DNA of 64,000 nt, from the NCBI RefSeq assembly GCF_900176275.1, contig NZ_FWXD01000022.1, forward strand, positions 1-64,000, in the 5' to 3' direction. Both the position numbers and the translations under genes were made by a program. Each line of letters opens with the position of its first letter. Within the stretch, counting starts at the first letter, position 1. This DNA comes from Andreprevotia lacus DSM 23236 (GTDB lineage: Bacteria; Pseudomonadota; Gammaproteobacteria; Burkholderiales; Chitinibacteraceae). Of this stretch, positions 18,387 to 27,061 are shown piece after piece. The notes under the pieces were generated by a model. The model was not told where the DNA came from, did no database searches, and saw nothing but the letters and a program-made list of their open reading frames with translations.

Positions 18387-19004
18387 ATGAGCAAACTTTA
18401 TATCGCACGCGGTGCGTGTTCGTTCGGTACCCACGTGGCTGTACGCGAGCTGGGCCTGCCGGTCGAACTGGTCAAGGTCAAGCTGCGCGAACCCGGCTCG
18501 CTGATCTATCAGGTCAACCCGCTGGGCCGTGTGCCGGCGCTGCAGCTGGACGACGGCGCACTCATCACCGAGAGCACGGCCATCCTGCAATATCTGGCCG
18601 ATCAGGTGCCGGGCACGCCCTTGTTTGCGCCGGCGGGCAGCATCGAGCGGGGGCAGATTCAATCATGGCTCAGCTATATCGGCACCGAGATCCATGTCGG
18701 TTCGTTCCGCGCCATCAACCGGCCGGAGCGCTATCACCCTGATCCGGCCGAACACACCTTGGTGCGCGAGCGTGGCGCGGTGCAGCTCAAGGCCGGCCTC
18801 AGCCATATCGAAAAACACCTGACCGGCCGGCAGTGGCTGGTGGGCGAGCGGTTCACCATTGCCGATGCCTATCTGGGCGTGTTCATCGGCTGGCTGGCCA
18901 GGCTGGGGCCGGAGTTTGCCGATAGCGCGGTGCTCAACGGCTATCGCGAGGCATATCGCGCGCGGCCCAGTGTGCAGGCGGCGCTGGCGTTCGAGCAGGA
19001 TTGA
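18387..19004 (+). CDS. Glutathione S-transferase family protein
   Basis: This 205-aa protein has an N-terminal thioredoxin-fold domain (SKLYIARGACSFGTHVAVREL). Its cis-proline and gamma-glutamyl contacts are NPLGRVPALQLDDGALITESTAILQYLAD (the VPALQ and TESTAIL parts are diagnostic), and it has a helical C-terminal domain with FTIADAYLGVFIGWL. The opening resembles beta-class bacterial GSTs. The ATG at 18387 follows the methyltransferase stop by 22 bp. Confidence 0.9.
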   Translation: MSKLYIARGACSFGTHVAVRELGLPVELVKVKLREPGSLIYQVNPLGRVPALQLDDGALITESTAILQYLADQVPGTPLFAPAGSIERGQIQSWLSYIGTEIHVGSFRAINRPERYHPDPAEHTLVRERGAVQLKAGLSHIEKHLTGRQWLVGERFTIADAYLGVFIGWLARLGPEFADSAVLNGYREAYRARPSVQAALAFEQD

Positions 19005-19117
19005 GCGCCGCTGCGCCGGGTTTTCTCATGATGCGGCACTCGCTGAACCAGTAAGGAGCTGCCGAGCTGCGCCTATATGGCTACACTGCTGCTGACTGGA
19101 TACAGCAGGAGCAGGCC

Positions 19118-19993
19118 ATGCGTTGGGATGAAATGCGTGAGAGCAGCAACGTCGATGACGAGCGCGGCAATAGTAGCGGTGGCGGTGGCCTGATCGGCGG
19201 CGGTTTGCGGCTGGGCGTGGGCGGCATCGTGATTGCCGTGGTGGTCGGGCTGCTGATGGGCAAAAGCCCGATGCAGATACTCGGTTTCGTGATGCAGCTT
19301 GCGGGGCAGCATCAAGCTCAGGCGCCGGCACGCAGCCAGCCGGCGGCAACCGACAACGACCGCAGCAAGCAGTTTGTTGCGCACATACTGGGCGATACCG
19401 AGGATACCTGGCAGAAGATTTTCCAGCAGTCCGGCAAGCAATATCAGCCGCCACGGCTGGTGCTGTTCCGCAATGGCGTCAACTCGGGTTGCGGTTTTAC
19501 CAGTGCGGCGGTCGGCCCCTTCTATTGCCCGGCAGATGCCAAAGTGTATCTGGATCTGAGCTTTTTTGACGAATTGCACCGCCGCTTTGGTGCGCCGGGC
19601 GAGTTTGCCGCTGCCTATGTGGTGGCGCACGAGGTCGGCCACCATGTGCAGAACGTGCTGGGCATCTCGGCCAAGGTCAGCAAGGCCGAGCGCCAGCAGA
19701 GCAAGGCTGGTGCCAATGCGCTGTCGGTCAAGATGGAGCTGCAGGCCGACTGCTTTGCCGGCGTGTGGGGCCATTACGCCCAGCAACGCGGCTTGCTGGA
19801 CCCCAACTCGCTCGATGAGGCGCTCAAGGCTGCCAACTCGATTGGTGACGACACACTGCAGCGCAATGCGGGCCGGCAGGTGACGCCGGACGCGTTCACC
19901 CATGGCACGTCCGAGCAGCGCATGCACTGGTTCCGCGTTGGCTTCGAGCAGGGGCAGGTACAGGCGTGCAACACCTTTGGTGCAGCCGAATAG
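19118..19993 (+). CDS. ypfJ: YpfJ/KPN_02809-family neutral zinc metallopeptidase
   Basis: This 291-aa protein has one N-terminal membrane segment (LRLGVGGIVIAVVVGLLMG, about residues 28-46). A catalytic domain with the zinc motif HEVGHHVQ near residue 170 follows. Family segments FRNGVNSGCGFTSAAVGPFYCPAD and KMELQADCFAGVWGHYA are also present, the latter giving the third zinc ligand. A glycine-rich N-terminus (SSGGGGLIGGG) is typical. It is likely an inner-membrane protease facing the periplasm. It appears monocistronic. Confidence 0.9.
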   Translation: MRWDEMRESSNVDDERGNSSGGGGLIGGGLRLGVGGIVIAVVVGLLMGKSPMQILGFVMQLAGQHQAQAPARSQPAATDNDRSKQFVAHILGDTEDTWQKIFQQSGKQYQPPRLVLFRNGVNSGCGFTSAAVGPFYCPADAKVYLDLSFFDELHRRFGAPGEFAAAYVVAHEVGHHVQNVLGISAKVSKAERQQSKAGANALSVKMELQADCFAGVWGHYAQQRGLLDPNSLDEALKAANSIGDDTLQRNAGRQVTPDAFTHGTSEQRMHWFRVGFEQGQVQACNTFGAAE

Positions 19994-20117
19994 CAGCTGC
20001 GCTGTAATTTAAATAAAAGTTACACGAAGGCTTCTGTCATCGAAATGACTTGGGCATACTGTAGGCACGGCCATGATTGCTGATGTAGCAACGGCCGTTG
20101 TCTAACAACAAGAGGAT

Positions 20118-20543
20118 ATGGAAATGGCGGCAATTCAGCCTAAAACCTCCGGTGCGTTCATTGCGGCTTCGTGGGTGGCGCTGCTGGCTGGTGCGGTGGC
20201 TTATCTGACGGGCCTGTTCAATGCCAATATGCAGTTGAACGAAAAGGGTTATTACTTCACCGTGCTGCTGTACGGGCTTTTTTCGGCGGTGTCGCTGCAG
20301 AAGAGCGTGCGTGACCAGCTCGAAGGGATACCGGTTACCCGCATCTACTATTCGATCTGCTGGTTTTCGGTGGTGATTGCGATTTCGCTGCTGGGTATCG
20401 GCCTGTGGAACGCCACCTTGCAACAGAGCGAGAAGGGCTTTTACGCCATGGCTTTCCTGCTGTCGCTGTTTGGCGCGGTTGCGGTGCAAAAGAACACCCG
20501 CGATGCGGCCGCCGCAGATGGTCCCCATACCCGTCCGCTCTGA
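20118..20543 (+). CDS. YiaA/YiaB-type small inner membrane protein
   Basis: This 141-aa protein has four hydrophobic segments arranged as two similar halves. Each half contains an NEKGYY or SEKGFY motif ([19 protein letters not shown] and [20 protein letters not shown]) followed by QK. This duplication is the YiaA/B two-helix signature. Function is unknown in the family. AAGAGGAT precedes the ATG. A strong terminator follows. Confidence 0.85.
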   Translation: MEMAAIQPKTSGAFIAASWVALLAGAVAYLTGLFNANMQLNEKGYYFTVLLYGLFSAVSLQKSVRDQLEGIPVTRIYYSICWFSVVIAISLLGIGLWNATLQQSEKGFYAMAFLLSLFGAVAVQKNTRDAAAADGPHTRPL

Positions 20544-20561
20544 TTCAGTGTGTAGCGCAAG

Positions 20562-20595
20562 AAAATGGCCCGCTTGAGCGGGCCATTTTTGTTTT
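20562..20595. terminator. Bidirectional terminator hairpin
   Basis: A 12-bp perfect stem AAAATGGCCCGC / GCGGGCCATTTT with a TTGA loop is followed by TTTTGTTTT. A-rich sequence precedes the stem, so it could also terminate minus-strand transcription. It lies between convergent genes ending at 20543 (plus) and 20666 (minus). Confidence 0.85.
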
Positions 20596-20665
20596 GAGGT
20601 CGCACATGCGGGGGCGGAGTCAATCCGGAGACGCCGTGGGTTCTTTTGCCGAAACGTACAAGCCC

Positions 20666-21163
20666 TCAACAGCTACCGACTTTCTTCGCACTGCCCTTCA
20701 TGTGCATCTGGCGCTTGGGCGATGTCATGGTGTGCTCGAAGGTGTAGCCATCATGCGCGGCGTTGAACTGGAACACGCTGTGCATGGTCATTTCTTCGGG
20801 CTTGCTGCATTTCATGTCCATGGTCATGGTGTTGCCTGATACATCGTACTTCGGCTCGTCGCACTGACGGTCGTTCTTGGCCTTGGCATGCTGAGCTTCT
20901 CCGGCCTCGTGCCAGCGATTGATGTTCTGCTTGTTCAGGCACATGGTCATCGTCATCGTGCCGGCCTTGAGGTCCATGTCCATGCCACGCTGCTTCATCA
21001 TTTCCTGCGCCTTCGGATCCATCTTGCCCATGGCAGCTTTTTGTTCCGGCGGCATTTCGGTGGTTATGGCCCATTTACCCTCACTGGGCATCAGCGAAGG
21101 CATGCTGCCAGCTTGGGCGGCGGCGGTGAGCAGCGTACAGGACAACAGGATCAGGCGGCGCAT
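20666..21163 (-). CDS. Exported DUF3617-family protein
   Basis: This 165-aa protein has a signal peptide (RRLILLSCTLLTAAAQAG). A methionine- and lysine-rich mature region with the layout of DUF3617 proteins follows: KWAITTEM near the start, a central TMTMCLNKQ, and paired cysteines at CDEPKYD and MKCSKPEE. It is periplasmic with no known function. The ATG at 21163 is chosen because it starts the signal peptide; the longer ORF upstream has no signal. Confidence 0.75.
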   Translation of the reverse strand: MRRLILLSCTLLTAAAQAGSMPSLMPSEGKWAITTEMPPEQKAAMGKMDPKAQEMMKQRGMDMDLKAGTMTMTMCLNKQNINRWHEAGEAQHAKAKNDRQCDEPKYDVSGNTMTMDMKCSKPEEMTMHSVFQFNAAHDGYTFEHTMTSPKRQMHMKGSAKKVGSC

Positions 21164-21236
21164 GGCAGACTCCGGGTCTGGTGGACGGTAAGGGTATTTC
21201 CAGACTATAGGTGTTGCGCTGTTGCCGTTCGTCGAT

Positions 21237-22325
21237 TCACCGCTGGCCCAGCATGTCTCGCACCACGGCGTTGAAGGGCGCAATCCAGGCCGGGTCGAAC
21301 TGGCGGTCGGATGCGTTGATCTCTGCAATCGCGCGCAACACCGAGCGGTGCTGGCCGCGCTGGTGGTGCTTGAGCATGACGGCCTCGAAGGCATCGACCA
21401 GTGCCAGTATCTTGGCGCCAGGCAGTATCCCGTCTCCCTTCAGCCCTTGCGGATAGCCGCTGCCGTCGGGTTTTTCGTGGTGCTGCAGCACCATGGCGGC
21501 TGCATCCTGCCAGCCCGCCATACGCTCGAGCAAACCGCTACCCCAACTGGGGTGCAGGCTGAGCTGGCGCCGCTGCAGTTCGGACAGTCGCTCGCCCTGC
21601 AGCCAGATGGCCTCGGGCAGCAGCATCATGCCCAGATCGTGCATATAGACGGCGGCTTCAAGCTGCACCGGGTCAACCGGGCTGCCGGCACGCTGGTTGG
21701 TATCCAGTGCAAGTTTCAGGTTGCGGCTGATGCGGCCCTCGAATTGCGGCTGGCGGCGCTCCATCTGCAGGGCCAGATGGCGGAAAAAGCGCAGGTCGTC
21801 GGCACGCTCGTCATCGCTGAGCACATCGCCCGGCGTGTCCTCTGCCAGTGCAGGGGCTTCGGCGCCGGCAAAGCCCGTCAGCGTTTCCAGCCATTGCCGG
21901 CAATGTTCGTCCAGGGTTTCCTGGTCCAGCTCGGCCAGCTCGGCAATGGCCTGTTCGAGCAGGTCGAGCTGCAGGTGCGCGATGTCCTGACGCTCTGCCA
22001 TGGCATCGACAGCAAGTTCAAGCCGGTCCAGCGTCAGCAGGATCAGCTCGGCCAGGCTGGCGTGGAAGGCCAGTGTACCGGCGCGCAGCCTCGCCAGCAG
22101 GTTTTCCACGCCGTGCGCAAAGGGTACGACAAACATCACCCCGCACAGCGAGGCATCACCCTTGATGTTGTGAAAGGCCCGGAACAGATCGGCAATCAGC
22201 GTGGCATCGTCGGGCTGGCGTACCAGCTCGGCCACCAGTCGCTCGATATTGGGGGCGTAGTCGTAGAGTGCTTCGCGAAACTCCTGCAGGTCTTCCAGGC
22301 TGCGAAAGGACGGTGGTGTGCTCAT
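21237..22325 (-). CDS. HPt plus HD-GYP domain signalling protein
   Basis: This 362-aa protein has an N-terminal histidine phosphotransfer domain (FRAFHNIKGDASLCG, phosphoacceptor His near residue 51). A linker is followed by an HD-GYP domain with MHDLGMMLLPE, HHEKPDGSGYPQGL and LALVDAFEAV. The GYP part is present, and the HD pair survives in MHD. It probably hydrolyses or binds c-di-GMP under phosphorelay control, which is an unusual domain pairing. The ATG at 22325 is used; the longer ORF has no coding support. Confidence 0.8.
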   Translation of the reverse strand: MSTPPSFRSLEDLQEFREALYDYAPNIERLVAELVRQPDDATLIADLFRAFHNIKGDASLCGVMFVVPFAHGVENLLARLRAGTLAFHASLAELILLTLDRLELAVDAMAERQDIAHLQLDLLEQAIAELAELDQETLDEHCRQWLETLTGFAGAEAPALAEDTPGDVLSDDERADDLRFFRHLALQMERRQPQFEGRISRNLKLALDTNQRAGSPVDPVQLEAAVYMHDLGMMLLPEAIWLQGERLSELQRRQLSLHPSWGSGLLERMAGWQDAAAMVLQHHEKPDGSGYPQGLKGDGILPGAKILALVDAFEAVMLKHHQRGQHRSVLRAIAEINASDRQFDPAWIAPFNAVVRDMLGQR

Positions 22326-22515
22326 GTAGGCTCTGAGGGTCCGTGACTGGCGGCATCTTGCTAGCAGCATAGGACGTGGCAGCCCCCCGTGCCTGATCCG
22401 TGCATTGTCTGCCCGTGTAACCGGTGGTGACATTGCTTGAAAACCGTCATCGCCGGGCTGTGCCTGCACGTTATTTGCGCAGGGGCGTCCTTCGACGACC
22501 TGGTGGAGACTAGAC

Positions 22516-22884
22516 ATGAACAAGTTCATCTCGCTGCTGGGCGCTGGCGTGCTCGCACTGACGGCAATGGCACAGGTGAGCGCGGCGCAGGCGCATGTTG
22601 ATATCGGCATCAACTTGGGGGTGCCCGTGGCACCGCCGGCACGCGTTGTGTATGTGCCGCCGCAACGGCCGGGCTTCGTCTGGATCGAGGCGGGCTGGGA
22701 AGGGTATGGCCGCGATCGCTACTGGCGTGACGGCTATTGGCGCCCGGTGCAGGGCTATCGCGTGATCGAATACCGCGAAGAGCCGCGCTGGCATGATCAC
22801 TGGGATCATCATCACTGGCACGATCGTGATTGGGACCACGGCTGGGGCCACGACGGCGACAGGCACGGCTGGGATCGTCACTGA
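22516..22884 (+). CDS. Small exported His/Asp/Trp-rich protein (YXWGXW-like)
   Basis: This 122-aa protein has a signal peptide (KFISLLGAGVLALTAMAQVSAAQA). The mature region runs VYVPPQRPGFVWIEAGW and YWRDGYWRPVQGY, then a tail dense in H, D, W and R (WDHHHWHDRDWDHGWGHDGD). It resembles YXWGXW-repeat periplasmic or outer-membrane proteins. The tail could bind metal ions (inference). The ATG has GTGGAG upstream. Confidence 0.75.
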   Translation: MNKFISLLGAGVLALTAMAQVSAAQAHVDIGINLGVPVAPPARVVYVPPQRPGFVWIEAGWEGYGRDRYWRDGYWRPVQGYRVIEYREEPRWHDHWDHHHWHDRDWDHGWGHDGDRHGWDRH

Positions 22885-23056
22885 TCGCTGCATGGGCACT
22901 GCGCAGCAGCACGCCGCTGTGGCATGATGCGCTCCGTTCCGCCCTGGCATTGCAGCCGGGGCGGCTGCGCAGCGCCCTGATTTGCCCGATGGGCAAAATA
23001 AAGGGCTACGATGACATCATGCCGGGTTCGGCAGCGACCCATACGGAGCGTGCATT

Positions 23057-23827
23057 TTGATCAAGGCCATTATTTCGGACATGGACGGGGTGATCTATCG
23101 CGGCAAGCAGATCATCGCGGGTGCGCAGGATTTCGTCGATCGCCTGCACAGCAGCAAAACACCATTCCTGTTTCTGACCAACAATGCCGAGCAGACGCCG
23201 CTTGATCTCAAGCTCAAGCTGGAGCACCTGGGCATTCATGGTATTGAAGAAGAAAACTTCATTACCAGCGCCATGGCTACCGCCATGTTTTTGCGCAGCC
23301 AGAAAGAACGCGCCACTGCATTCGTGATTGGCGGCGGCGGCTTGATGAATGAGCTGTATAACGTTGGCTTTTCGCTGTCCGAATCACATCCCGATTATGT
23401 GGTGGTGAGCAAAACCGCCAATTTCAATTTCGAAATGCTGAAAAAGGCGGTACGCCTGATTGATGGTGGCGCCAAATTCATTGGCACCAATCCGGATATG
23501 ATAGACCCGGTAGAAGGCGGCAATGAACCGGCGGCCGGCACCATATTGGCGGCTATTTCCGCAGCCACTGGCAAAAAGCCCTATATCGTGGGCAAACCCA
23601 ATTCGCTGATGATGATGCTGGCCACGCGCAAGCTGGGTGTGCATCCGGAAGAAGCGCTGATGGTGGGAGACCGCATGGATACCGACATTGTCGGTGGCAT
23701 GGAGGCGGGCATGAAGACCGCGCTGGTGCTGTCCGGCGTGACCACGCCATCGTTGATCGAGCATTTCCCGTACAAGCCGGACTATGTGTTCAATCATGTT
23801 GGCGAAATCGATCTTGCCCACCTGTAA
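23057..23827 (+). CDS. HAD-IIA family hydrolase (NagD-like phosphatase)
   Basis: This 256-aa protein has the HAD nucleophile motif IISDMDGVIYRG at residues 4-15, FLFLTNNAEQTP (motif II), a C2 cap, and GKPNSLMMMLA plus MVGDRMDTDIVGGMEAGMKT (motifs III and IV). This matches NagD/UmpH nucleotide phosphatases. The start is TTG at 23057 with CGGAGCG upstream; no ATG fits. It is followed closely by two DUF4124 genes. Confidence 0.88.
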   Translation: MIKAIISDMDGVIYRGKQIIAGAQDFVDRLHSSKTPFLFLTNNAEQTPLDLKLKLEHLGIHGIEEENFITSAMATAMFLRSQKERATAFVIGGGGLMNELYNVGFSLSESHPDYVVVSKTANFNFEMLKKAVRLIDGGAKFIGTNPDMIDPVEGGNEPAAGTILAAISAATGKKPYIVGKPNSLMMMLATRKLGVHPEEALMVGDRMDTDIVGGMEAGMKTALVLSGVTTPSLIEHFPYKPDYVFNHVGEIDLAHL

Positions 23828-23834
23828 AGCACAC

Positions 23835-24278
23835 ATGCTGCTGGCGCTGGCTTTGCTGGCGCTACAGCCTGCGTGGGCGGACGACATCTACAAATGCCGC
23901 GACAGCGGTGGCGGCATCCTGTACTCGGACAAACCCTGCAAGGGTGAGCAACTACCAATGACCGAGCGTGGCTCGGTGACCGTGGTGCGCAGCACGCCTA
24001 CGCCCAAGCCGCCACCTGCCAGCAAGCCTGCTCCTCCGCCGCCCACGGCAACCCCGCTACCAGCCGCGCCGCCGGCAACCCCTGCCCCTGTGGCAGTGCC
24101 GGTGCCCAAAGCAACCGGCGAGGCAGCGCCCCGTGCCAGTGTTCCGGTTATCAATATCAGCCGAGCGCCAGAGCCAAGGATGCAGAAATCTGCGCCAGAC
24201 GATGCTCCCGCACCGGTTGTTCCGGCTACCTTGCCGGTAGTCAAGCTTGAGCCTTCATCCGACAACGGCGCCAGGTAG
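23835..24278 (+). CDS. Exported DUF4124-domain protein
   Basis: This 147-aa protein has a signal peptide (LLALALLALQPAWA) followed by DDIYKCRDSGGGILYSDKPC, the DUF4124 core with its paired cysteines. A long Pro/Ala-rich low-complexity tail follows. It starts 8 bp after the HAD gene stops. It is periplasmic with no known function. The next gene has the same domain, so they are tandem paralogs. Confidence 0.75.
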   Translation: MLLALALLALQPAWADDIYKCRDSGGGILYSDKPCKGEQLPMTERGSVTVVRSTPTPKPPPASKPAPPPPTATPLPAAPPATPAPVAVPVPKATGEAAPRASVPVINISRAPEPRMQKSAPDDAPAPVVPATLPVVKLEPSSDNGAR

Positions 24279-24384
24279 CAGCGGCACGCTGCCATTCGGC
24301 AGCTGTGCCGTCTTGTGCTGCTTGTTGCGGTAGTTCGTCCTTGCAATGCTGAAAAGAGGTTGTATCCGGGTCGGAGGTCCGACC

Positions 24385-24696
24385 ATGTTGATCCGTACAC
24401 TGTGTGTTGTGCCTGGGCTGGTAGTCGCTTTGGCTTCGATGCCATGCCATGGCGGCCTGTACAAGTGCCGCGATGCCGCTGGCGCAATCAGCTATTCCGA
24501 CTCGCCTTGCACTGGTCAGCAGCTGCCCATGCGTGACAATGGCACGGTCAGCAGGGTCAAGATACCGCAGCGTGCGTTTGTGCCGGCGGCCAAACTAGAT
24601 GAAAGCGGGGGCGGTGCAGTCTCGTCCGTGGGTAACAGCAGCAACAAGCCTGCACCGCCTTCGGCGGACAGCAGCACCGGCGGCAACCACTATTGA
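24385..24696 (+). CDS. Exported DUF4124-domain protein (paralog of the preceding gene)
   Basis: This 103-aa protein has a signal peptide (IRTLCVVPGLVVALASMPCHG) followed by GLYKCRDAAGAISYSDSPCTGQQLPM. That is the same core as the previous protein, including the QLPM stretch. CGGAGG precedes the ATG at 24385. The C-terminus is disordered (Ser/Gly/Pro-rich). Function is unknown. Confidence 0.75.
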   Translation: MLIRTLCVVPGLVVALASMPCHGGLYKCRDAAGAISYSDSPCTGQQLPMRDNGTVSRVKIPQRAFVPAAKLDESGGGAVSSVGNSSNKPAPPSADSSTGGNHY

Positions 24697-24748
24697 GCCC
24701 CTGTTGATCGCGTTGCCGGGCGTTGCCATTTTTTACGCCCGACGAGCA

Positions 24749-25192
24749 TCAATCCCGGTCTTTCCAGTGATCATGGCCACGCCCATGACCATGGCCGCGA
24801 TCATGACCACGATCATCGTTGTTCCAGCGCCTGTCGTCGTGCTCCCAACGGTGGTCGTCGTGATCGTGGCGATAGCGTGGGGCATAGACGTTGGTATACC
24901 AGTCGTCGCGCACGAAATAGACAGGGCGGCCGCAGGCATTATATCCGGCGCAGTATCGAGCCCAGTTCTTGGCGTGGCCCGGGGGTACGCGCAGGTAAAT
25001 GGGCTCATAAGGGCGGGGCTGCTGCACGATGACGACCGGGCGTTCATAGAGCAACTGTGGACGCGGGTAGTCGCCGATGGTGATCTGCCCGTAAAAATGC
25101 GGATCGCCGATACTGACCGAGACCCCTACATCTGCAGCATTGGCGGTGACCAGTGTGCCCAGTGTTGCGAGGGCAAGCAGAAACTTTTTCAT
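24749..25192 (-). CDS. Exported protein with His/Asp/Arg-rich tail
   Basis: This 147-aa protein has a signal peptide (KKFLLALATLGTLVTANA). A YXWGXW-like beta region follows (VSVSIGDPHFYGQITIGDYPRP and YLRVPPGHAKNWARYC), then a highly charged tail (HDHDDHRWEHDDRRWN and RGHGHGRGHDHW). It resembles exported basic/His-rich proteins with RcnB-like tails and is a functional look-alike of the protein at 22516-22884. The tail may bind metals (inference). Confidence 0.7.
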   Translation of the reverse strand: MKKFLLALATLGTLVTANAADVGVSVSIGDPHFYGQITIGDYPRPQLLYERPVVIVQQPRPYEPIYLRVPPGHAKNWARYCAGYNACGRPVYFVRDDWYTNVYAPRYRHDHDDHRWEHDDRRWNNDDRGHDRGHGHGRGHDHWKDRD

Positions 25193-25519
25193 GACAGACT
25201 CCTTGCTGTATTTGAATCACACCGACCAGCCACAGTGGCCGCAGCGGCGTGCGCTGCTGCACAGAGCGGCAGGCATGGCGTCATTCAATGCTGGTTTGGC
25301 AGCTGTCTCTATTATCTTCCTCACATATGGTGTGGAAATGGCATTTTTAACGGAATTTTCTACCGGTCGGCGGAAAATTGGCCAATGAAGTGGCAATAAG
25401 CACATGCCGGGTTGAGACGTATTTCAATACGTAACGATAATTGCCAATTCGTGCGTGTATTGAATGAAACTGTATTAAGAACCGCTAAAGCCGCAATCCG
25501 TATTGCGGGGTATTGATGC
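25193..25519. other. Intergenic region between the exported protein gene and rbsR
   Basis: No gene is supported in these 327 bases. The half near 25193 should hold the promoter of the minus-strand exported protein gene (AAGGAGT precedes its ATG). The AT-rich part around 25310-25500 lies after the rbsR stop. No hairpin terminator with a T tract was noticed. Confidence 0.5.
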
Positions 25520-26530
25520 TCAAGCTGGCGATGCACTGCGGCGATGCAGGGTAGCTGGAACCCACGCGGAATCAGGTGTGTTGCCGGCCAGCAATGCCAG
25601 CACGCCGGCCAAACTGCAGGCCGCCATGCGGGTGCTGTCTTGTGCGATCGCATCAACCGGCACTGGCAAGCAATCCAGGAGTGGATGATCATCAAAAGTC
25701 AGCAAGCGTACGCCATGGTCCAGCGCCTGATTGGCGATCAGTTCTGCCAGCACACCTTCGAGCAAGGTGATGGCGCCAGTGAAAATCGCCTGCGGATAAC
25801 GGTGCCGCTGCGCATGCCATTGCTGCAGCATGGCCTGGCCGGCGCTGCGGCGGTAGTCGCGCTCCAGCACCCAGCCGGTTTGTTCGGTGCATAGCCCGTC
25901 GGCCAGGCCAGCGCGATAGCCGGCCAGCCGGTCGCGACTGGGCGACAGCTCGGATTGCCCGCCGAAATAGACGATCTCGTTGCAACCGGCCTGCAGGGTC
26001 TGCGCGACCAGAGCTGCTGTCGATGCGCGGGCATCGGTAACAAACCAGGGAATATTGCAGCCATCGACACGCCGATCGACGAAGACCAGCGGCAAACGCC
26101 GTGCCCACGTCACATAGCGCGCAGCATCTGCCGTGCACGGCACTACAATCAGCCCCTCGATCTGCCGCGCGACCAGCTGCGCAATCGCCGCCTGTTCACG
26201 TTCGGCATCATCATCGCTGGTGACGATCAGCAATTGGTAGCCGGCAGCACGGCTTTGTGTTTCCAGCGCCTGTGCCAGGCTGGCATGGGCCGAGTTGGTC
26301 AGTTCCGGTACTACCAGACCCAGCGTACCGCTGCGCTTGCTGCGCAGGGCGCGCGCCTGTTGCGACGGGCTGAACTGATGCTCGGCCGCTACTGCCAGTA
26401 CGCGCTCGACCGTGGCTTTGGCAATGCGGTAACGCGCGGCATGGCCGTTGAGCACCATGCTGGCCGTGGTGCGCGACACTTGCGCCAGGCGAGCGATATC
26501 GTCGATGGTAAGGCGTTCAAACTGGGACAA
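25520..26530 (-). CDS. rbsR: LacI-family regulator, probably of ribose genes
   Basis: This 336-aa protein has an N-terminal LacI-type helix-turn-helix (LTIDDIARLAQVSRTTASMVLNG) and hinge (SPSQQARALRSKRSGTLGLVVPEL). A periplasmic-binding-protein-like effector domain follows. It is downstream of rbsK and rbsD on the same strand but separated from them by a terminator, so it probably has its own promoter. The ribose assignment comes from these neighbours. It could also control other sugar genes. Confidence 0.8.
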   Translation of the reverse strand: MSQFERLTIDDIARLAQVSRTTASMVLNGHAARYRIAKATVERVLAVAAEHQFSPSQQARALRSKRSGTLGLVVPELTNSAHASLAQALETQSRAAGYQLLIVTSDDDAEREQAAIAQLVARQIEGLIVVPCTADAARYVTWARRLPLVFVDRRVDGCNIPWFVTDARASTAALVAQTLQAGCNEIVYFGGQSELSPSRDRLAGYRAGLADGLCTEQTGWVLERDYRRSAGQAMLQQWHAQRHRYPQAIFTGAITLLEGVLAELIANQALDHGVRLLTFDDHPLLDCLPVPVDAIAQDSTRMAACSLAGVLALLAGNTPDSAWVPATLHRRSASPA

Positions 26531-26578
26531 GACGGGTTCCGGTGCGCTGGGGCGGGTTTGCGCAGTGTAGCGTATGAC

Positions 26579-26603
26579 AAAAAAAACCGGCGCATGCGCC
26601 GGT
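26579..26603 (-). terminator. Terminator after rbsD
   Basis: An 18-base perfect palindrome (ACCGGCGCATGCGCCGGT, 26586-26603) is followed on the minus strand by a run of T (A run at 26579-26585). It lies between rbsD and rbsR. Confidence 0.8.
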
Positions 26604-26641
26604 CAAGGTCGTCCTGAGGATGGAGAACGAGCGGCAGGGTG

Positions 26642-27040
26642 TCAGAAAGCGACGCCCGAATAGAGCAGCACGTTGGCGTAAGGGCTGGCCTCGCCGGTGC
26701 GGATGATGGCTTTGGCCTCGCGGCTCAACTGCTTGAATTGTGCATGCGGCACGTAATCGATGGTGATGCCGATGCGGGCCAGCGCGCTGGCCTGGGTGGC
26801 CACGTCGCTGTTGGCAGTCAGTGCCTCGCTGGCAAATACGGCGCGTTCGGCAATAAAGTCGTCCAGCAGCGACGCCAGCACGGTGGCAAACCCCGGCTCG
26901 CCCAGCCGCACCGCCAAGTCTATGCATTCGACCCCGGGCGGGATGGGCAACCCGCAGTCGGCGATCACGATGCAGTCGGTATGTCCCATGCCGGCCAGCA
27001 CGCGGCTGATATCACGGTTGAGATGGCCCTGTTTCTTCAT
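26642..27040 (-). CDS. rbsD: D-ribose pyranase
   Basis: This 132-aa protein matches RbsD in length and motifs: MKKQGHLNRDISRVLAGMGHTD at the start (catalytic His in GHTD), IADCGLPIPPGV, and the C-terminal IIRTGEASPYANVLLYSGV. It interconverts beta-pyranose and beta-furanose ribose ahead of the kinase. It lies 21 bp after rbsK. Confidence 0.95.
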   Translation of the reverse strand: MKKQGHLNRDISRVLAGMGHTDCIVIADCGLPIPPGVECIDLAVRLGEPGFATVLASLLDDFIAERAVFASEALTANSDVATQASALARIGITIDYVPHAQFKQLSREAKAIIRTGEASPYANVLLYSGVAF

Positions 27041-27061
27041 GAAATGTGCTCCGGCAGAGGA

